64,000 nt of DNA, taken from NCBI GenBank assembly GCA_009691915.1, contig SIAD01000001.1, positions 62,001-126,000 of the forward strand, written 5' to 3'. The notes beneath the pieces were generated by a model, which ran no database searches, was not told the DNA's origin, and was given only the letters and a program-made list of their open reading frames with translations. The DNA comes from Phycisphaerales bacterium (lineage in GTDB: Bacteria > Planctomycetota > Phycisphaerae > Phycisphaerales > SM1A02). Both the position numbers and the translations under genes were made by a program. Positions 8,047 through 17,111 of the stretch are shown here, piece by piece (the first letter of the stretch is position 1; every line of letters begins with the position of its first letter).

Positions 8047-9671
8047 CGCGACTCCTCCGCGCCCAACTTGTCGCCCGCGGTCGCGCCTGCGGCCACGGCC
8101 GGCGGTTCAAGGCGCATAAACCTCTCGACCTGGGCTGGGTAGTTGACGAGCATCCGCTCGGCGCAGGGTGCGATGGCATCGAGCATCGGCTTGGGTTGGA
8201 ATCCAATCCACAGACACGCGATGGCGATCGGCGCGAGCGTGATGACTTCGCGGAGATTGAGGTCGGCGATCGGCACCGCGGCTAGGTCGTGATGGCCCTC
8301 GATGCGTTGGGGTTCTCGGAGGGGACCCCAGACAATTTTTCCCAGAAGAATGAGCAGGTACATGGCGGCGAAGATCAGCCCGAGTGCCGCAACGATCGCG
8401 TACCAGGGACCGAGCACACCCGGATACCCGGACTGGGAGTCGTGCTCGGCGAGGAATGTGCCGCCGACGCAGAGGAACTCGCCCACAAATCCATTGAGCC
8501 CAGGCAAGCCGACGGAGGCAAGCGTGAAAAACACCATGAAGCACGCCCACACGGGCATGCGCTTGGCAAGCCCCCCGAGAACCTCAGTGTCCTTGGTGTG
8601 GTATCGCTCATAGAACATCCCGATGCAGAGAAACAGCGCGCCGGTCGAGAGTCCGTGATTGACCATGTAGAAGATCGCCCCCTCGGCGCCCACCGGATTG
8701 AGGGCGAAGAGTCCGAGCATGCAGAGTCCCAGATGCGCCACCGAGGAATAGGCGATCAATTTCTTGGCGTCGGTCTGCACCCAACATATGAGCGAGGCAT
8801 AAATGATCGCGATGATCGACAGGATCGCCACGACCGACATCAGTTCGACGCCGCCGGCGGGGGCCATGGGGAGCGCGAATCGGTAATTGCCGTAGGTGCC
8901 AAGTTTCAGCATCGAAGCCGCGAGGATGACGGACCCGGCAGTCGGTGCCTGATCATGCGCCAGCGGCAGCCAGGTGTGCAGTGGAAAGAGCGGGACCTTG
9001 ACGGCAAACCCGATCATCAGGGCCGCGAAGATCCAGTACTGCGTCGAGCTCGGCAGGCGCACGCTGGTTGCGGTGAGCGCGTCAATGTCGAAGTTCCACG
9101 CGCCGGTCGACAGACGGTGCTCCCACCCGACATACAGAATCGCCGCCAGCATGAACATGGAGCCGAGAAATGTGTAGAGGAACATCTTGATCGCGGCGAT
9201 GCGGCGTTCCGTGCCTCCGTAGACGGCGATCACGATGGTCATCGGAACGAGGGTGAATTCGTAGCCGATGTAGAAGAGGATCGCGTCCCGTGCCGCGAAG
9301 GCGAGGATGATTGATGCGCCCAGGACGAGGAACCATCCGTAGTACTCCTTCACTCGGATGGTGACCGAGGAGAAGGATCCGATGATGCACAGTGGCATAA
9401 GGAACGCGGTCAGGAGCGCCATGAGCAGCCCGACGGTGTCGAAGCCCACCGTGAGGCCGAGTCCGGCTCCGGCGATCCATGCCATAGCGTCGGTGCTGGG
9501 TGAGTAGCGACCGGTGGTCCACTCGGGGAATTGCCACGCGATGAAGGTCAGCAGGCCGAGCGACGCGAGAGTGCCCGCGAGCGCAATCCAGCGCGCGTTG
9601 CGCTCGGGGGCAAAGACGATCGCCACGACGGCGAGAAGCGGAGTCAGGATCGAGAGCCAGATGAGCTGCAT
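8043..9671 (-). CDS. nuoM: NADH-quinone oxidoreductase subunit M
   Basis: Complex I membrane-arm antiporter-like subunit, 542 aa, with about 14 transmembrane helices. Recognisable core features are FYIGYEFTLVPMTIVI (conserved channel Glu), FLYTFLGSMFMLAAI, the HTWLPLAHDQAPTAGSVILA signature (NuoM carries His-Thr-Trp-Leu-Pro with the A-P-T-x-G turn), DAKKLIAYSSVAHLG, and MVNHGLSTGALF. It follows nuoL after one nucleotide and overlaps nuoN by ATGA. Confidence 0.95.
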   Translation of the reverse strand: MQLIWLSILTPLLAVVAIVFAPERNARWIALAGTLASLGLLTFIAWQFPEWTTGRYSPSTDAMAWIAGAGLGLTVGFDTVGLLMALLTAFLMPLCIIGSFSSVTIRVKEYYGWFLVLGASIILAFAARDAILFYIGYEFTLVPMTIVIAVYGGTERRIAAIKMFLYTFLGSMFMLAAILYVGWEHRLSTGAWNFDIDALTATSVRLPSSTQYWIFAALMIGFAVKVPLFPLHTWLPLAHDQAPTAGSVILAASMLKLGTYGNYRFALPMAPAGGVELMSVVAILSIIAIIYASLICWVQTDAKKLIAYSSVAHLGLCMLGLFALNPVGAEGAIFYMVNHGLSTGALFLCIGMFYERYHTKDTEVLGGLAKRMPVWACFMVFFTLASVGLPGLNGFVGEFLCVGGTFLAEHDSQSGYPGVLGPWYAIVAALGLIFAAMYLLILLGKIVWGPLREPQRIEGHHDLAAVPIADLNLREVITLAPIAIACLWIGFQPKPMLDAIAPCAERMLVNYPAQVERFMRLEPPAVAAGATAGDKLGAEESR

Positions 9672-9672
9672 A

Positions 9673-11808
9673 TCAGTTGAATCCCCTCATCCAGACCCAC
9701 ATCACCCACGCCAGAATGAGCCCGACCCCGCCGGCCATCGTGACGGCATATCCCTGCAGGACTCCGCTGTAGAGCGGTCGGAAGAGTTTTCCGACGACGA
9801 TGGGCAGCCGTCCGATGCCGTCCACGATCGCTCCATCGAGAAAGTGCTTGTCGCCGAGACTCAGTATCTGAGCGCCAATCCACATCGGCATGCGGAACAT
9901 CCCGTGGTAGATCTCGTCGACATACCACTTGTGCTCCATCGCGTCCGGGATCCAACCGACGAGTCGCCGCGACCGCAGCCAGGCAGCGAGCGAGTCGGCC
10001 GAGCGCCGTGACCTCAGATGGAAATAAAATGCCACGAGGATTCCACCGATCGACGCACAGGACCCGACGATCGCGAGGCCAGTGTGCGCGTCCATCCCGA
10101 GCACCGTGGCGTGGTGGGGGCCGCCTGTCTCACCGAGCATCGGCACGGAGGCCGAGCCCCCGTCGTGGGGAAGGCCCGCTCCATCGGCGGCACTGGAGAG
10201 AGCGATCATCTCCTGTACCCAGTTGGGTGCATGGGTCAGCACTTGGCGATAGGACGGGATTCCCGAGGCGATCGCTCCGATCGTCAGAAACAAAAGCACA
10301 CCCTTGATGCACCAGCGAGGAGCGTGGGGATGCGCCGCGTGCGCGTGGGGATCTCCGGCGGCGTGAGAATCGTGACCACCATCAGAACCCATCTCGTACT
10401 TGACCGGTCCGGCACAGACTCGGAACCAGACGCGGAATGTGTAGTACGCGGTGAGCGCGGCGGTGAAGAGTCCGACCCATCCCAGTAGCACGAAGTCCCA
10501 TCGATCGCTGGACAGTGCGGTCAGAAGGATCGCATCCTTGGAATAGAAGGCCGCTGTGAACGGGACCGCCGCGAGCCAAAGGCAGCCGACGAACATCGTC
10601 CAAGAGACGAGGCGCCATCCAGGGATGTGGCGAAGTCCGCTGATCTTCCGAAGGTCGAGTTGGCCCGCGAACCCATGCATCACCGCGCCGGCCGTGAGGA
10701 ACAGCAGCGCCTTGAAGAAGGCGTGCGTGAAGGTGTGGTAGCACGCGCCAAAGGTCGTGCCCACACCCAGCCCCATGAACATGTACCCCAGTTGCGAGAT
10801 CGTCGAGTAGGCAAAGACTCGCTTGATGTCGTACTGCATCATTCCGATCGTTGCGGCCAACAGTGCGGTGCCGGTCCCGATCCACGCCACGGTCGCCAGA
10901 GCATCTTGGTGAAGTTCGAAGAACGGGAACATGCGCGCGATCAGGTAGACACCTGCCGTGACCATCGTCGCCGCGTGGATCAGTGCGGAGACCGGGGTCG
11001 GACCCTCCATCGCGTCGGGGAGCCACACGAATAGCGGGAACTGCGCGCTCTTTCCAAACGCCCCAAGCATCAGGAGGAAGGGGATGACCGAGATGTCCCA
11101 GTCGATCTCACTCCGGCCGCCTGCATTCATCGCGGCGAATAGTTCGTCGTAGCGAACGGTTCCATAGTTGGTCCAGAGCATGAATATGCCCAGCGCCAGG
11201 CCCAGATCGCCGATGCGGTTGACGATGAACGCCTTCTTGGCCGCGGCCACCGCGCTGGGCCGGTGGTAGTCGTAGCCAACGAGCAGGTAGCTTGCGAGGC
11301 CGACCCCCTCCCATCCGAGGTACAGCATCACGAGGTTGTCGCCCATGACCAGCGCGCTCATCGAGAAGAGGAAGATGCTGATGCCGAAGAAGAAGCGCGA
11401 GTATCCCGCGCCTGTGTCGGCCTCCATGTATTCGCTGGCGTAGATCGTGATCACCGTTCCGAGTCCGGTGACGAAGAGCATCCAGAAGAGAGTGAGGGAG
11501 TCGATGTACAGGGCGCAGTCGGCGACGAAGGACTGGAACTTTCCCCCCGATCCCCAGTGGAAGTTGATCCACTCAAAGATCGGCACCTCGACCGGGCCGG
11601 TGTACTCGAAGTACGCCTTCAGGACTAGGGCAAACGACGCGCCCAGCGCGACGATCGTGACAAACGCGGGCAGCTTGGTTCTGCACTTCAGCGCACCGCA
11701 GAGAGCGCACACGACCGACGCGGCCAGAGGCAGGAGAATCACCACCCCAAGCCAGGAGAGTTCCGGCGCGTTCATTGCCCGTGGAATGGAGGCGAGCAGC
11801 GTCGTCAT
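9673..11808 (-). CDS. nuoL: NADH-quinone oxidoreductase subunit L
   Basis: The largest membrane-arm proton pump of complex I (711 aa), carrying the C-terminal lateral helix that spans the arm. Visible signatures are YLGWEGVGLASYLLVGY, KAFIVNRIGDLGLALG, FVWLPDAMEGPTPVSALIHA with the TMVTAGVYLIAR helix, and DIKRVFAYSTISQLGYM. An aqueous loop near residues 478-497 is His-rich (GGHDSHAAGDPHAHAAHPH), unusual for NuoL and possibly metal- or proton-binding. Its ATG overlaps the nuoK stop (ATGA). Confidence 0.95.
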   Translation of the reverse strand: MTTLLASIPRAMNAPELSWLGVVILLPLAASVVCALCGALKCRTKLPAFVTIVALGASFALVLKAYFEYTGPVEVPIFEWINFHWGSGGKFQSFVADCALYIDSLTLFWMLFVTGLGTVITIYASEYMEADTGAGYSRFFFGISIFLFSMSALVMGDNLVMLYLGWEGVGLASYLLVGYDYHRPSAVAAAKKAFIVNRIGDLGLALGIFMLWTNYGTVRYDELFAAMNAGGRSEIDWDISVIPFLLMLGAFGKSAQFPLFVWLPDAMEGPTPVSALIHAATMVTAGVYLIARMFPFFELHQDALATVAWIGTGTALLAATIGMMQYDIKRVFAYSTISQLGYMFMGLGVGTTFGACYHTFTHAFFKALLFLTAGAVMHGFAGQLDLRKISGLRHIPGWRLVSWTMFVGCLWLAAVPFTAAFYSKDAILLTALSSDRWDFVLLGWVGLFTAALTAYYTFRVWFRVCAGPVKYEMGSDGGHDSHAAGDPHAHAAHPHAPRWCIKGVLLFLTIGAIASGIPSYRQVLTHAPNWVQEMIALSSAADGAGLPHDGGSASVPMLGETGGPHHATVLGMDAHTGLAIVGSCASIGGILVAFYFHLRSRRSADSLAAWLRSRRLVGWIPDAMEHKWYVDEIYHGMFRMPMWIGAQILSLGDKHFLDGAIVDGIGRLPIVVGKLFRPLYSGVLQGYAVTMAGGVGLILAWVMWVWMRGFN

Positions 11809-12197
11809 CCCTGCTCCGGTTGGTCAGGTGGCTCGGGATCGTGCACTCCACGCGGCCCCTCGCCGAGATCGCTCCACGCGTCGGCGCTCAGCGTCTCGCG
11901 GCAGCGGTATAGGAGGACCACGAGGCCGAGGGCGAGTGCGGCTTCGGCAGCGGCGACCGTGAGAATGAAGATCACAAAGACCTGTCCCGAGGTGTCCATC
12001 AAGTCGCGTGCCGCGGCGACCATCGCCAGCGCGGCTCCCTGAAACATCAGTTCCGTGCAAAGGAACATGATGATCATGTTTCGGCGGCTGAGGAAACCCA
12101 CCAGCCCAAGCCCGAAGAGGACGGCGCTCACGAGCATCGCAATCGAGATCTCCGGCGGCGATGCCGGCGTGAAGGCGGCGGGGAGCGATCCAGTCAC
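11805..12197 (-). CDS. nuoK: NADH-quinone oxidoreductase subunit K
   Basis: Small three-helix complex I subunit carrying membrane-embedded glutamates of the E-channel. The 130-aa protein has FGLGLVGFLSRRNMIIMFLCTELMFQGAAL (conserved TM2 Glu in the CTELM context) and FILTVAAAEAALALGL (TM3 Glu), matching NuoK. It starts at a GTG whose second base begins the nuoJ stop codon (GTGA). The C-terminal 30 residues are a polar, Pro/Asp/Glu-rich extension beyond the usual length of about 100 aa. Confidence 0.94.
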   Translation of the reverse strand: MTGSLPAAFTPASPPEISIAMLVSAVLFGLGLVGFLSRRNMIIMFLCTELMFQGAALAMVAAARDLMDTSGQVFVIFILTVAAAEAALALGLVVLLYRCRETLSADAWSDLGEGPRGVHDPEPPDQPEQG

Positions 12198-13162
12198 GGG
12201 GCGCCACCCGGCGTTGGTTCAGAGGCGCGACCGCGCCCTGCGTGCACTCTCCGCTGTTCGTCGGCGAGTTCCGTCTGTCGGCGCGCGAGGACGACGGCGC
12301 CGAGCATCGCCATCAGGAGGATCACTCCTGCCAGTTCGAGACTGACCGGGAACCGCGTGACGAGTGCCATGCCGACCCGAGACGGATTGTCCGGCAGCGC
12401 TGATGGTGGCAGTGTGACCAGCGTCGGACTTCCGTCGGTGTGCGTTACTGCGATGCGCGCGGAGTGGTCTGGCAGGATCACCATGATGGGCCGACCGTCC
12501 GGGCCTTGCACGGACGCAACTAGCGGGTCGATCCCCTTGGCCCGAGCAAGAAGCAGTCCGGGCATAGCACCGAGATCGCTCCAGGCTTCACGGATAGAGG
12601 CTGTCTGGGTCGCTTCGGACTTCGTAGTAGATCGCGGCGAAAAAATGGCCGCTCCCAGCACTGCAACGATGACGAAACCCGCGAACACCGCGCTGGCGGG
12701 CTCCCTTGCGATGCGGTCATATCCGACCGCTTCAGCGCCGTGATTCTCATCCGGGGATTGCTGGGCCAGCATCAGCACGAAGAGATAGGTGATGAGGATC
12801 GCCCCGGCGTAGACAATCACCAGCGCGAAGGCCACGAACTCGGCACTGAGCAGCACATACATCGCGGCGCCACTGACCACGACAAGAATGAAATAGAGCG
12901 CGCAGAAGACAGGCCGCGGATGGGTGATCACCCGGACGGCCGAGGCGACCGAGATGAGCGCGCACAGGACGAATCCCCCCAGCGGCAGCAGGTCGCCCCG
13001 CGCCGCGTCAAATGTCTCGGCGGCGAGTGCGAGCATCCACGCCAGTCCCGCAAGCCCTGCCAGCGCAGCCCCGGAACGGGTCACCCCCGAGCGGGGCTTC
13101 AGGAGCAGGAGAAGTCCGACCGACGCGACAGCGCAGGCGGCGTAGAAGAGGAATGGCACCAT
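12194..13162 (-). CDS. nuoJ: NADH-quinone oxidoreductase subunit J
   Basis: Complex I membrane subunit with five helices. The diagnostic stretch is SAEFVAFALVIVYAGAILITYLFVLML, containing the pi-bulge helix and the conserved AGAI. The protein is longer than typical NuoJ (322 versus about 170-200 aa), because a roughly 100-residue polar insertion precedes the last helix (AGVILLMAMLGAVVLARRQ). The ATG at 13162 starts a hydrophobic helix; an in-frame TTG at 13186 is an alternative. This is the first gene of the leftward nuoJKLMN unit; a possible promoter (TTGCGC, 17-nt spacer, TACCTT) lies about 60 nt upstream. nuoA-I are not in the window. Confidence 0.9.
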   Translation of the reverse strand: MVPFLFYAACAVASVGLLLLLKPRSGVTRSGAALAGLAGLAWMLALAAETFDAARGDLLPLGGFVLCALISVASAVRVITHPRPVFCALYFILVVVSGAAMYVLLSAEFVAFALVIVYAGAILITYLFVLMLAQQSPDENHGAEAVGYDRIAREPASAVFAGFVIVAVLGAAIFSPRSTTKSEATQTASIREAWSDLGAMPGLLLARAKGIDPLVASVQGPDGRPIMVILPDHSARIAVTHTDGSPTLVTLPPSALPDNPSRVGMALVTRFPVSLELAGVILLMAMLGAVVLARRQTELADEQRRVHAGRGRASEPTPGGAP

Positions 13163-13287
13163 GAACGCGGCGACTCTCCGATCCAAAGCGAAACCCGCCT
13201 CATCCTTGAGGCAGGAGGAGCGGGGAAGGTAATCGCTCGCATGGCTTGGCGCAACGCGAATGAACCACGCCCTACCATCCCCCGCGC

Positions 13288-13899
13288 ATGAGCGAATTGC
13301 GAAGGATCCTGCCCAACGCGATCACGCTGGGACGACTCGCACTTGCACTCGTCTTCTTCGTCATGATGGCTCGGCTCGAGCCGCATGATGCCGAGGGCCC
13401 GGGCGCGGCCTGGTTTGCCGTCGGCGTCTTCGTTGTCGCTGCGCTCAGCGATGTCCTCGATGGATTTCTGGCCCGTCGCTGGAATGTGGTGACCGGTCTT
13501 GGGCGCGTTCTCGACCCAGCCGTCGACAAGATCCTGGTCATCGGCGGACTCATCTATCTCGCTTCGGAGCCGCTGGCTCCCACCAGTGGAGTGGCGCCGT
13601 GGATGGTTGTTCTGGTCGTGGGCCGCGAGTTCCTTGTGACCAGCATCCGCGCCGTCGTTGAGTCTTCGGGAGGGCGCTTCGGTGCCGACTGGACCGGAAA
13701 GTCCAAGATGTTTCTTCAGTGTGTTGCGGTGCCGATCGCACTAGGGCAGTCAGCGATCGAACCGCTGAGCGAATCGCCTCAGTACCGCCTATTGGCCACC
13801 TCGGTCATCTGGGCAATGGTCGTCGTGACGGCACTGAGTGTGCTCCCGGCGATTGTCCGCGGGCGGCGCGCGTTGTCTACTTCTGGAGCGAGGCGGTGA
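13288..13899 (+). CDS. pgsA: CDP-diacylglycerol--glycerol-3-phosphate 3-phosphatidyltransferase
   Basis: Makes phosphatidylglycerophosphate from CDP-diacylglycerol and glycerol-3-phosphate in the inner membrane. The 203-aa multi-pass protein has the CDP-alcohol phosphotransferase signature with all the catalytic residues (DVLDGFLAR, then G and two Asp spaced as G-x3-D-x3-D in GRVLDPAVDK) and the N-terminal PNAITLGRLAL helix of PgsA. It is translationally coupled to the next gene through a GTGA overlap; that gene supplies the following phosphatase step, which strengthens the assignment. Confidence 0.93.
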   Translation: MSELRRILPNAITLGRLALALVFFVMMARLEPHDAEGPGAAWFAVGVFVVAALSDVLDGFLARRWNVVTGLGRVLDPAVDKILVIGGLIYLASEPLAPTSGVAPWMVVLVVGREFLVTSIRAVVESSGGRFGADWTGKSKMFLQCVAVPIALGQSAIEPLSESPQYRLLATSVIWAMVVVTALSVLPAIVRGRRALSTSGARR

Positions 13900-14459
13900 T
13901 AGCGGGAAGCCGCTTTCCACGGGGTATCCGCTGGGGGGCAGCGATGGCCGTTTCGGCGTGTGGGATCGGCTACCTGAGACCAGCGAGCGGCTCGTGGGGA
14001 TCGCTTCCGCCGGTCGCCATCGTGATCGCCTGCGCCGCCTCTGAGTCGCCGTCGTGGGTTCTCACGGTGACCTTGCTGCTGCTCGTCGTCCTCGGGAGCA
14101 TCGCGTGCATTCGATTCGGCGCGGAAGCCGAGCGCGGGTTTGGTGCGAAGGATCCGTCGAGTGTTGTCGCCGATGAGGTCGCCGGATGCGCGCTCACTCT
14201 CGCAGTCGTCCCGTGGGGGATGATTTCGCCCGACGGAACGGTCGATCTCTTACGGGTCTCATTCGTGGCTGGCGCCGGCTTCGTGGCCTTCCGACTCTTT
14301 GATGTGTGGAAACCGGGGATTGTGCGCTCGTTGCAGGATCGAGAGGGTGGGTCGGGGATCCTTCTCGATGACCTCGGCGCAGCGGTTTGCGCGTGGCCTG
14401 TTGTCCTTGCGGCTGCCGCGGTGGCGCGGGCGATTTCGACCAATCCCTTCGGACTCTAG
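13896..14459 (+). CDS. pgpA: Phosphatidylglycerophosphatase A
   Basis: Removes the terminal phosphate of phosphatidylglycerophosphate to give phosphatidylglycerol, acting directly after PgsA. The GTG at 13896 overlaps the pgsA stop (GTGA) and has a GGAG about 8 nt upstream, so I prefer it to in-frame upstream starts buried in pgsA. The 187-aa product has the PgpA landmarks: RPASGSWGSLPP near residue 29 and the acidic DPSSVVADEVAG active-site motif near 88, with hydrophobic helices between and after. Its last bases overlap the end of the convergent SRPBCC gene. Confidence 0.9.
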   Translation: MIAGSRFPRGIRWGAAMAVSACGIGYLRPASGSWGSLPPVAIVIACAASESPSWVLTVTLLLLVVLGSIACIRFGAEAERGFGAKDPSSVVADEVAGCALTLAVVPWGMISPDGTVDLLRVSFVAGAGFVAFRLFDVWKPGIVRSLQDREGGSGILLDDLGAAVCAWPVVLAAAAVARAISTNPFGL

Positions 14460-14917
14460 AGAGGGCGGACGGTGCGCATATCAACGCGCGCCTCGAAGAC
14501 GGTTCGCAGATTGCAGAGATACCACCGCCAGCTCTCGGCATCCTCGGCCATCGCCATCAGCGACTGCGTCGTCGAGGCGATCGGTCCCATGCGCAGGACA
14601 ACTTCCGAGCCTCTCTCGACCGACGGTGTCACGATCCACTCGATGTGGACGAAGTCATCGTCGATCCGTGATGGCCATCGCCAGGTGATCTTGCCGCCCG
14701 CGTCAAAGGACTCGATTCCAATCGTCAGCTTTCTCTTGAACTTTCGATCCCAGCCAAGCGTGATTGACCCACCGGTCCTGAGATCGACTTCCGCGGCGAC
14801 GGGGAACCATCGGATCAGCCCCGCCTCGGTCGTCAGCGCGGCAAAGATTTCCTCTGGGTGGACGGCGATCGACTCGTGAAGGACTGTCCAGATTCCCGTG
14901 CCGTCCTGCACCACCAT
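14456..14917 (-). CDS. SRPBCC (AHSA1-like) ligand-binding domain protein
   Basis: A 153-aa soluble protein with the helix-grip START-like fold of the AHSA1 group. Typical features are VHPEEIFAALTTEAGLIRWF at the N-terminus, the DLRTGGSITL strand, and a C-terminal amphipathic helix. Such domains bind hydrophobic ligands or act as Hsp90 activator-like proteins; the ligand here is unknown. It lies 10 nt after lysA in the same direction, with GAGAGG as ribosome binding site, so the two are probably cotranscribed. Any link to lysine synthesis is unproven. Confidence 0.82.
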   Translation of the reverse strand: MVVQDGTGIWTVLHESIAVHPEEIFAALTTEAGLIRWFPVAAEVDLRTGGSITLGWDRKFKRKLTIGIESFDAGGKITWRWPSRIDDDFVHIEWIVTPSVERGSEVVLRMGPIASTTQSLMAMAEDAESWRWYLCNLRTVFEARVDMRTVRPL

Positions 14918-14927
14918 AGAGCGCCTC

Positions 14928-16238
14928 TCAGACTTCCTCGTGGGCGATGAGATCCGCGTAACTCTCGCGTCTGCGGATTATGGAAATGGTCGAGCCGTCG
15001 ACGAGAACTTCGGCGGGCAGTGGGTGGCTGTTGTATCGGCTCGCCATTGTCATGCCGTATGCGCCCGCAGTGTAGACCGCCAGTAGATCGCCCCGCGTCA
15101 CGCTGGGGAGAAGTCGGTCTTCGGCGATGAAGTCGCCTGTCTCGCAAAGCGGGCCGACGACTTCTGTCCGGACGAGCCCTGGCATCACAAGTTCGCGCGC
15201 GCGCCGAGTAGGGACCAGCGCCTCGCCGGGGGCCACCGGCCAGACGAAGTGAAACGCTCCGTAATGGCTCGGGCGCAAGAGCGAGTGCATTCCCGCATCG
15301 CAGATGGCAAAGGTGCGGTCACCTGACTGCTTCACATACTCGACGCGTGTGAGCAGGATTCCAGCGTTGGCGGCGATAGCGCGACCGGGCTCGAGAACCA
15401 CCTTGAGCGGAGTGCGACCAGCCGGCTGCGAGGGCTGGACCCGCGGCACGAGAAGAGGCAGGATCGCCGTGGCATACTCCGCCGCCACCGGAGACTGGTC
15501 ACTCTCGTAGTCGGCGCCGAATCCTCCGCCAAGATCCAGAGTGTCGATGGCGATCCCCCCAATGGCGAGCCTGTCTATGAGCGCGAGTGCCTTCACGACG
15601 CTCTCGAGGTACGGATCGGTCGTGTAGACAGGGCTACCGATGTGGAGGTGGATCCCGCGCAGGGACACGAGGGGGTCTGCACCGTAGCGGGCAAAGAATG
15701 CCTCGGCACGCTCCAAGTCAACCCCGAACTTGCTCTCGCGCTTTCCAGTGGTCGTATAGCGGTGTGTCTTGGGGTCGACATCGGGGTTCACGCGCAGTGC
15801 AGCGCGGGTACTCACACCCAGTTCTTTCGCGATTCGCGCGAGATTCTCAAACTCCATCTCGCTCTCGACATTGAACAGACCGATCCCCTCCTGAAGTGCG
15901 AGCTTGATCTCCGCGTCGGACTTGCCTACACCCGCGTAGACGATCTTTGATGGGTCGCACCCCGCGCGGCGCGCTCGCAGGAGCTCTCCGCCCGACACGA
16001 CATCCATTCCCGAACCCATCGAGACGAGCAGCCTCAGGATCGAGAGGTTGCTGCAGCACTTCACCGAGAAACACAGGAGGGGGCATGCGGGTGCGAATGC
16101 CTCCGCGAGCCGACGGTAGTGCTGCTCGAAGGTAGCGCGCGAGTACACATAGCAGGGGGTTCCTGCTTTCTTGGCGACTTCCGCCGCGGGGACCCCCTCG
16201 CAGTGGAGGATGCCGCGCCTGTAGTGGAACTCGTCCAT
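14928..16238 (-). CDS. lysA: Diaminopimelate decarboxylase
   Basis: PLP enzyme converting meso-diaminopimelate to L-lysine, the last step of the DAP pathway. The 436-aa protein has fold-type III alanine-racemase-like architecture: PLP Lys in CFSVKCCSN, the glycine loop LDLGGGFGADY, LEPGRAI, and the substrate-binding VGPLCETGD motif of the partner active site, plus a C-terminal Y-x-MxxxYN region (AYGMTMASRYNSHP). The ATG at 16238 gives the conserved MDEFHYRRG start, but it lacks a clear Shine-Dalgarno. It follows the membrane-protein gene by 23 nt. Confidence 0.95.
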   Translation of the reverse strand: MDEFHYRRGILHCEGVPAAEVAKKAGTPCYVYSRATFEQHYRRLAEAFAPACPLLCFSVKCCSNLSILRLLVSMGSGMDVVSGGELLRARRAGCDPSKIVYAGVGKSDAEIKLALQEGIGLFNVESEMEFENLARIAKELGVSTRAALRVNPDVDPKTHRYTTTGKRESKFGVDLERAEAFFARYGADPLVSLRGIHLHIGSPVYTTDPYLESVVKALALIDRLAIGGIAIDTLDLGGGFGADYESDQSPVAAEYATAILPLLVPRVQPSQPAGRTPLKVVLEPGRAIAANAGILLTRVEYVKQSGDRTFAICDAGMHSLLRPSHYGAFHFVWPVAPGEALVPTRRARELVMPGLVRTEVVGPLCETGDFIAEDRLLPSVTRGDLLAVYTAGAYGMTMASRYNSHPLPAEVLVDGSTISIIRRRESYADLIAHEEV

Positions 16239-16261
16239 GGGAGGAGGAAGGGTAGCGATGG

Positions 16262-17068
16262 TCAGTCGCGGCTCTTCGCCGGAACTTCGGCGCGAACCTG
16301 GACACGGCGCATCTGAAACGCCCATCCCGAGAGGGTGACCGCGCCCAGAAGCAGAAGCCACGCTGCCATGGACTCGGGACATCTGTACGCGCCGGTGAGA
16401 TTCTCACCAAGCGGCAGACCGCATCCGACCAGTAGCAGCGCACCTACCGCACTGGACGCTCCGGCAAGCGCCCACCGCGAGAACACGACCCCAAGCCCGA
16501 AGCCGAGGACCGCACCGCCACCTGCCATTGCCAGAAGGAATGTGCGTGTTGCGCCGGGAACGCTTTGCCATCGCGTACGCACTGCTGTCCATGCGCGCCC
16601 ACCGACTCCGGCGAGCGCATTCGGACTTCCTCCCGCCTGCTGGGCCTCGCCCAGCGAGGTGCGCGCCAGTTCGAGAAGTCCGCTGCGCGCGACGCGAACG
16701 GCGCTCGAGGGGTGTTCCGGTGCAGGAGGGGGGCCTCCACCATCTGCCTGAATAGGAGCCGTCGGCGCGATCCCTCGCTCGATCAGCACGCCCCCGAGGA
16801 TGAGACCGAGCGAGAGGCCTGCAACGGCGAACGCGACGGCGACCGCGGGGCGTATGAAAAGTGCGGCAAGGGCGGCTCCAGCTACCGCAGCCGACGCGGC
16901 ACAAAGGGCCGGCGACCACCCCGGGACTAGTGTGTCGTGAAGGATCCCTCCAAGGCACCAGCCAAGCGTTCCACCCGTGAATGCGGCGACGAGTCCGATC
17001 AGTCGTACTCCCGCGATGAGCAGGAAAAACCCGAGCAGGGCTAGAAGGCCTAGGACCGCGTTCGTCAT
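16262..17068 (-). CDS. Multi-pass membrane protein of unknown function (DUF4203/TMEM198-like)
   Basis: A 268-aa hydrophobic protein with about seven predicted helices rich in Gly and Ala. Glycine-rich helices such as LVAAFTGGTLGWCLGG and LSLGLILGGVL resemble DUF4203/TMEM198-type proteins, but the match is by eye and tentative. A polar loop of about 70 residues (Pro/Glu/Ser-rich) sits in the middle. It precedes lysA by 23 nt and is probably in the same transcript. It is divergent from the asparaginase-like gene, with about 43 nt between their starts. Confidence 0.72.
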   Translation of the reverse strand: MTNAVLGLLALLGFFLLIAGVRLIGLVAAFTGGTLGWCLGGILHDTLVPGWSPALCAASAAVAGAALAALFIRPAVAVAFAVAGLSLGLILGGVLIERGIAPTAPIQADGGGPPPAPEHPSSAVRVARSGLLELARTSLGEAQQAGGSPNALAGVGGRAWTAVRTRWQSVPGATRTFLLAMAGGGAVLGFGLGVVFSRWALAGASSAVGALLLVGCGLPLGENLTGAYRCPESMAAWLLLLGAVTLSGWAFQMRRVQVRAEVPAKSRD

Positions 17069-17111
17069 CCAACTGCCTTATCGGTCCGGAGGCTCGATAC
17101 GCTTGCGAGGG

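Noticed and set aside
7174-9314. Long + strand open frames (7174-8142 and 8289-9314) opposite nuoN and nuoM
   Set aside because: Antisense to strongly conserved hydrophobic proteins; products are Glu/Asp/Arg/Gly-rich with no family features.
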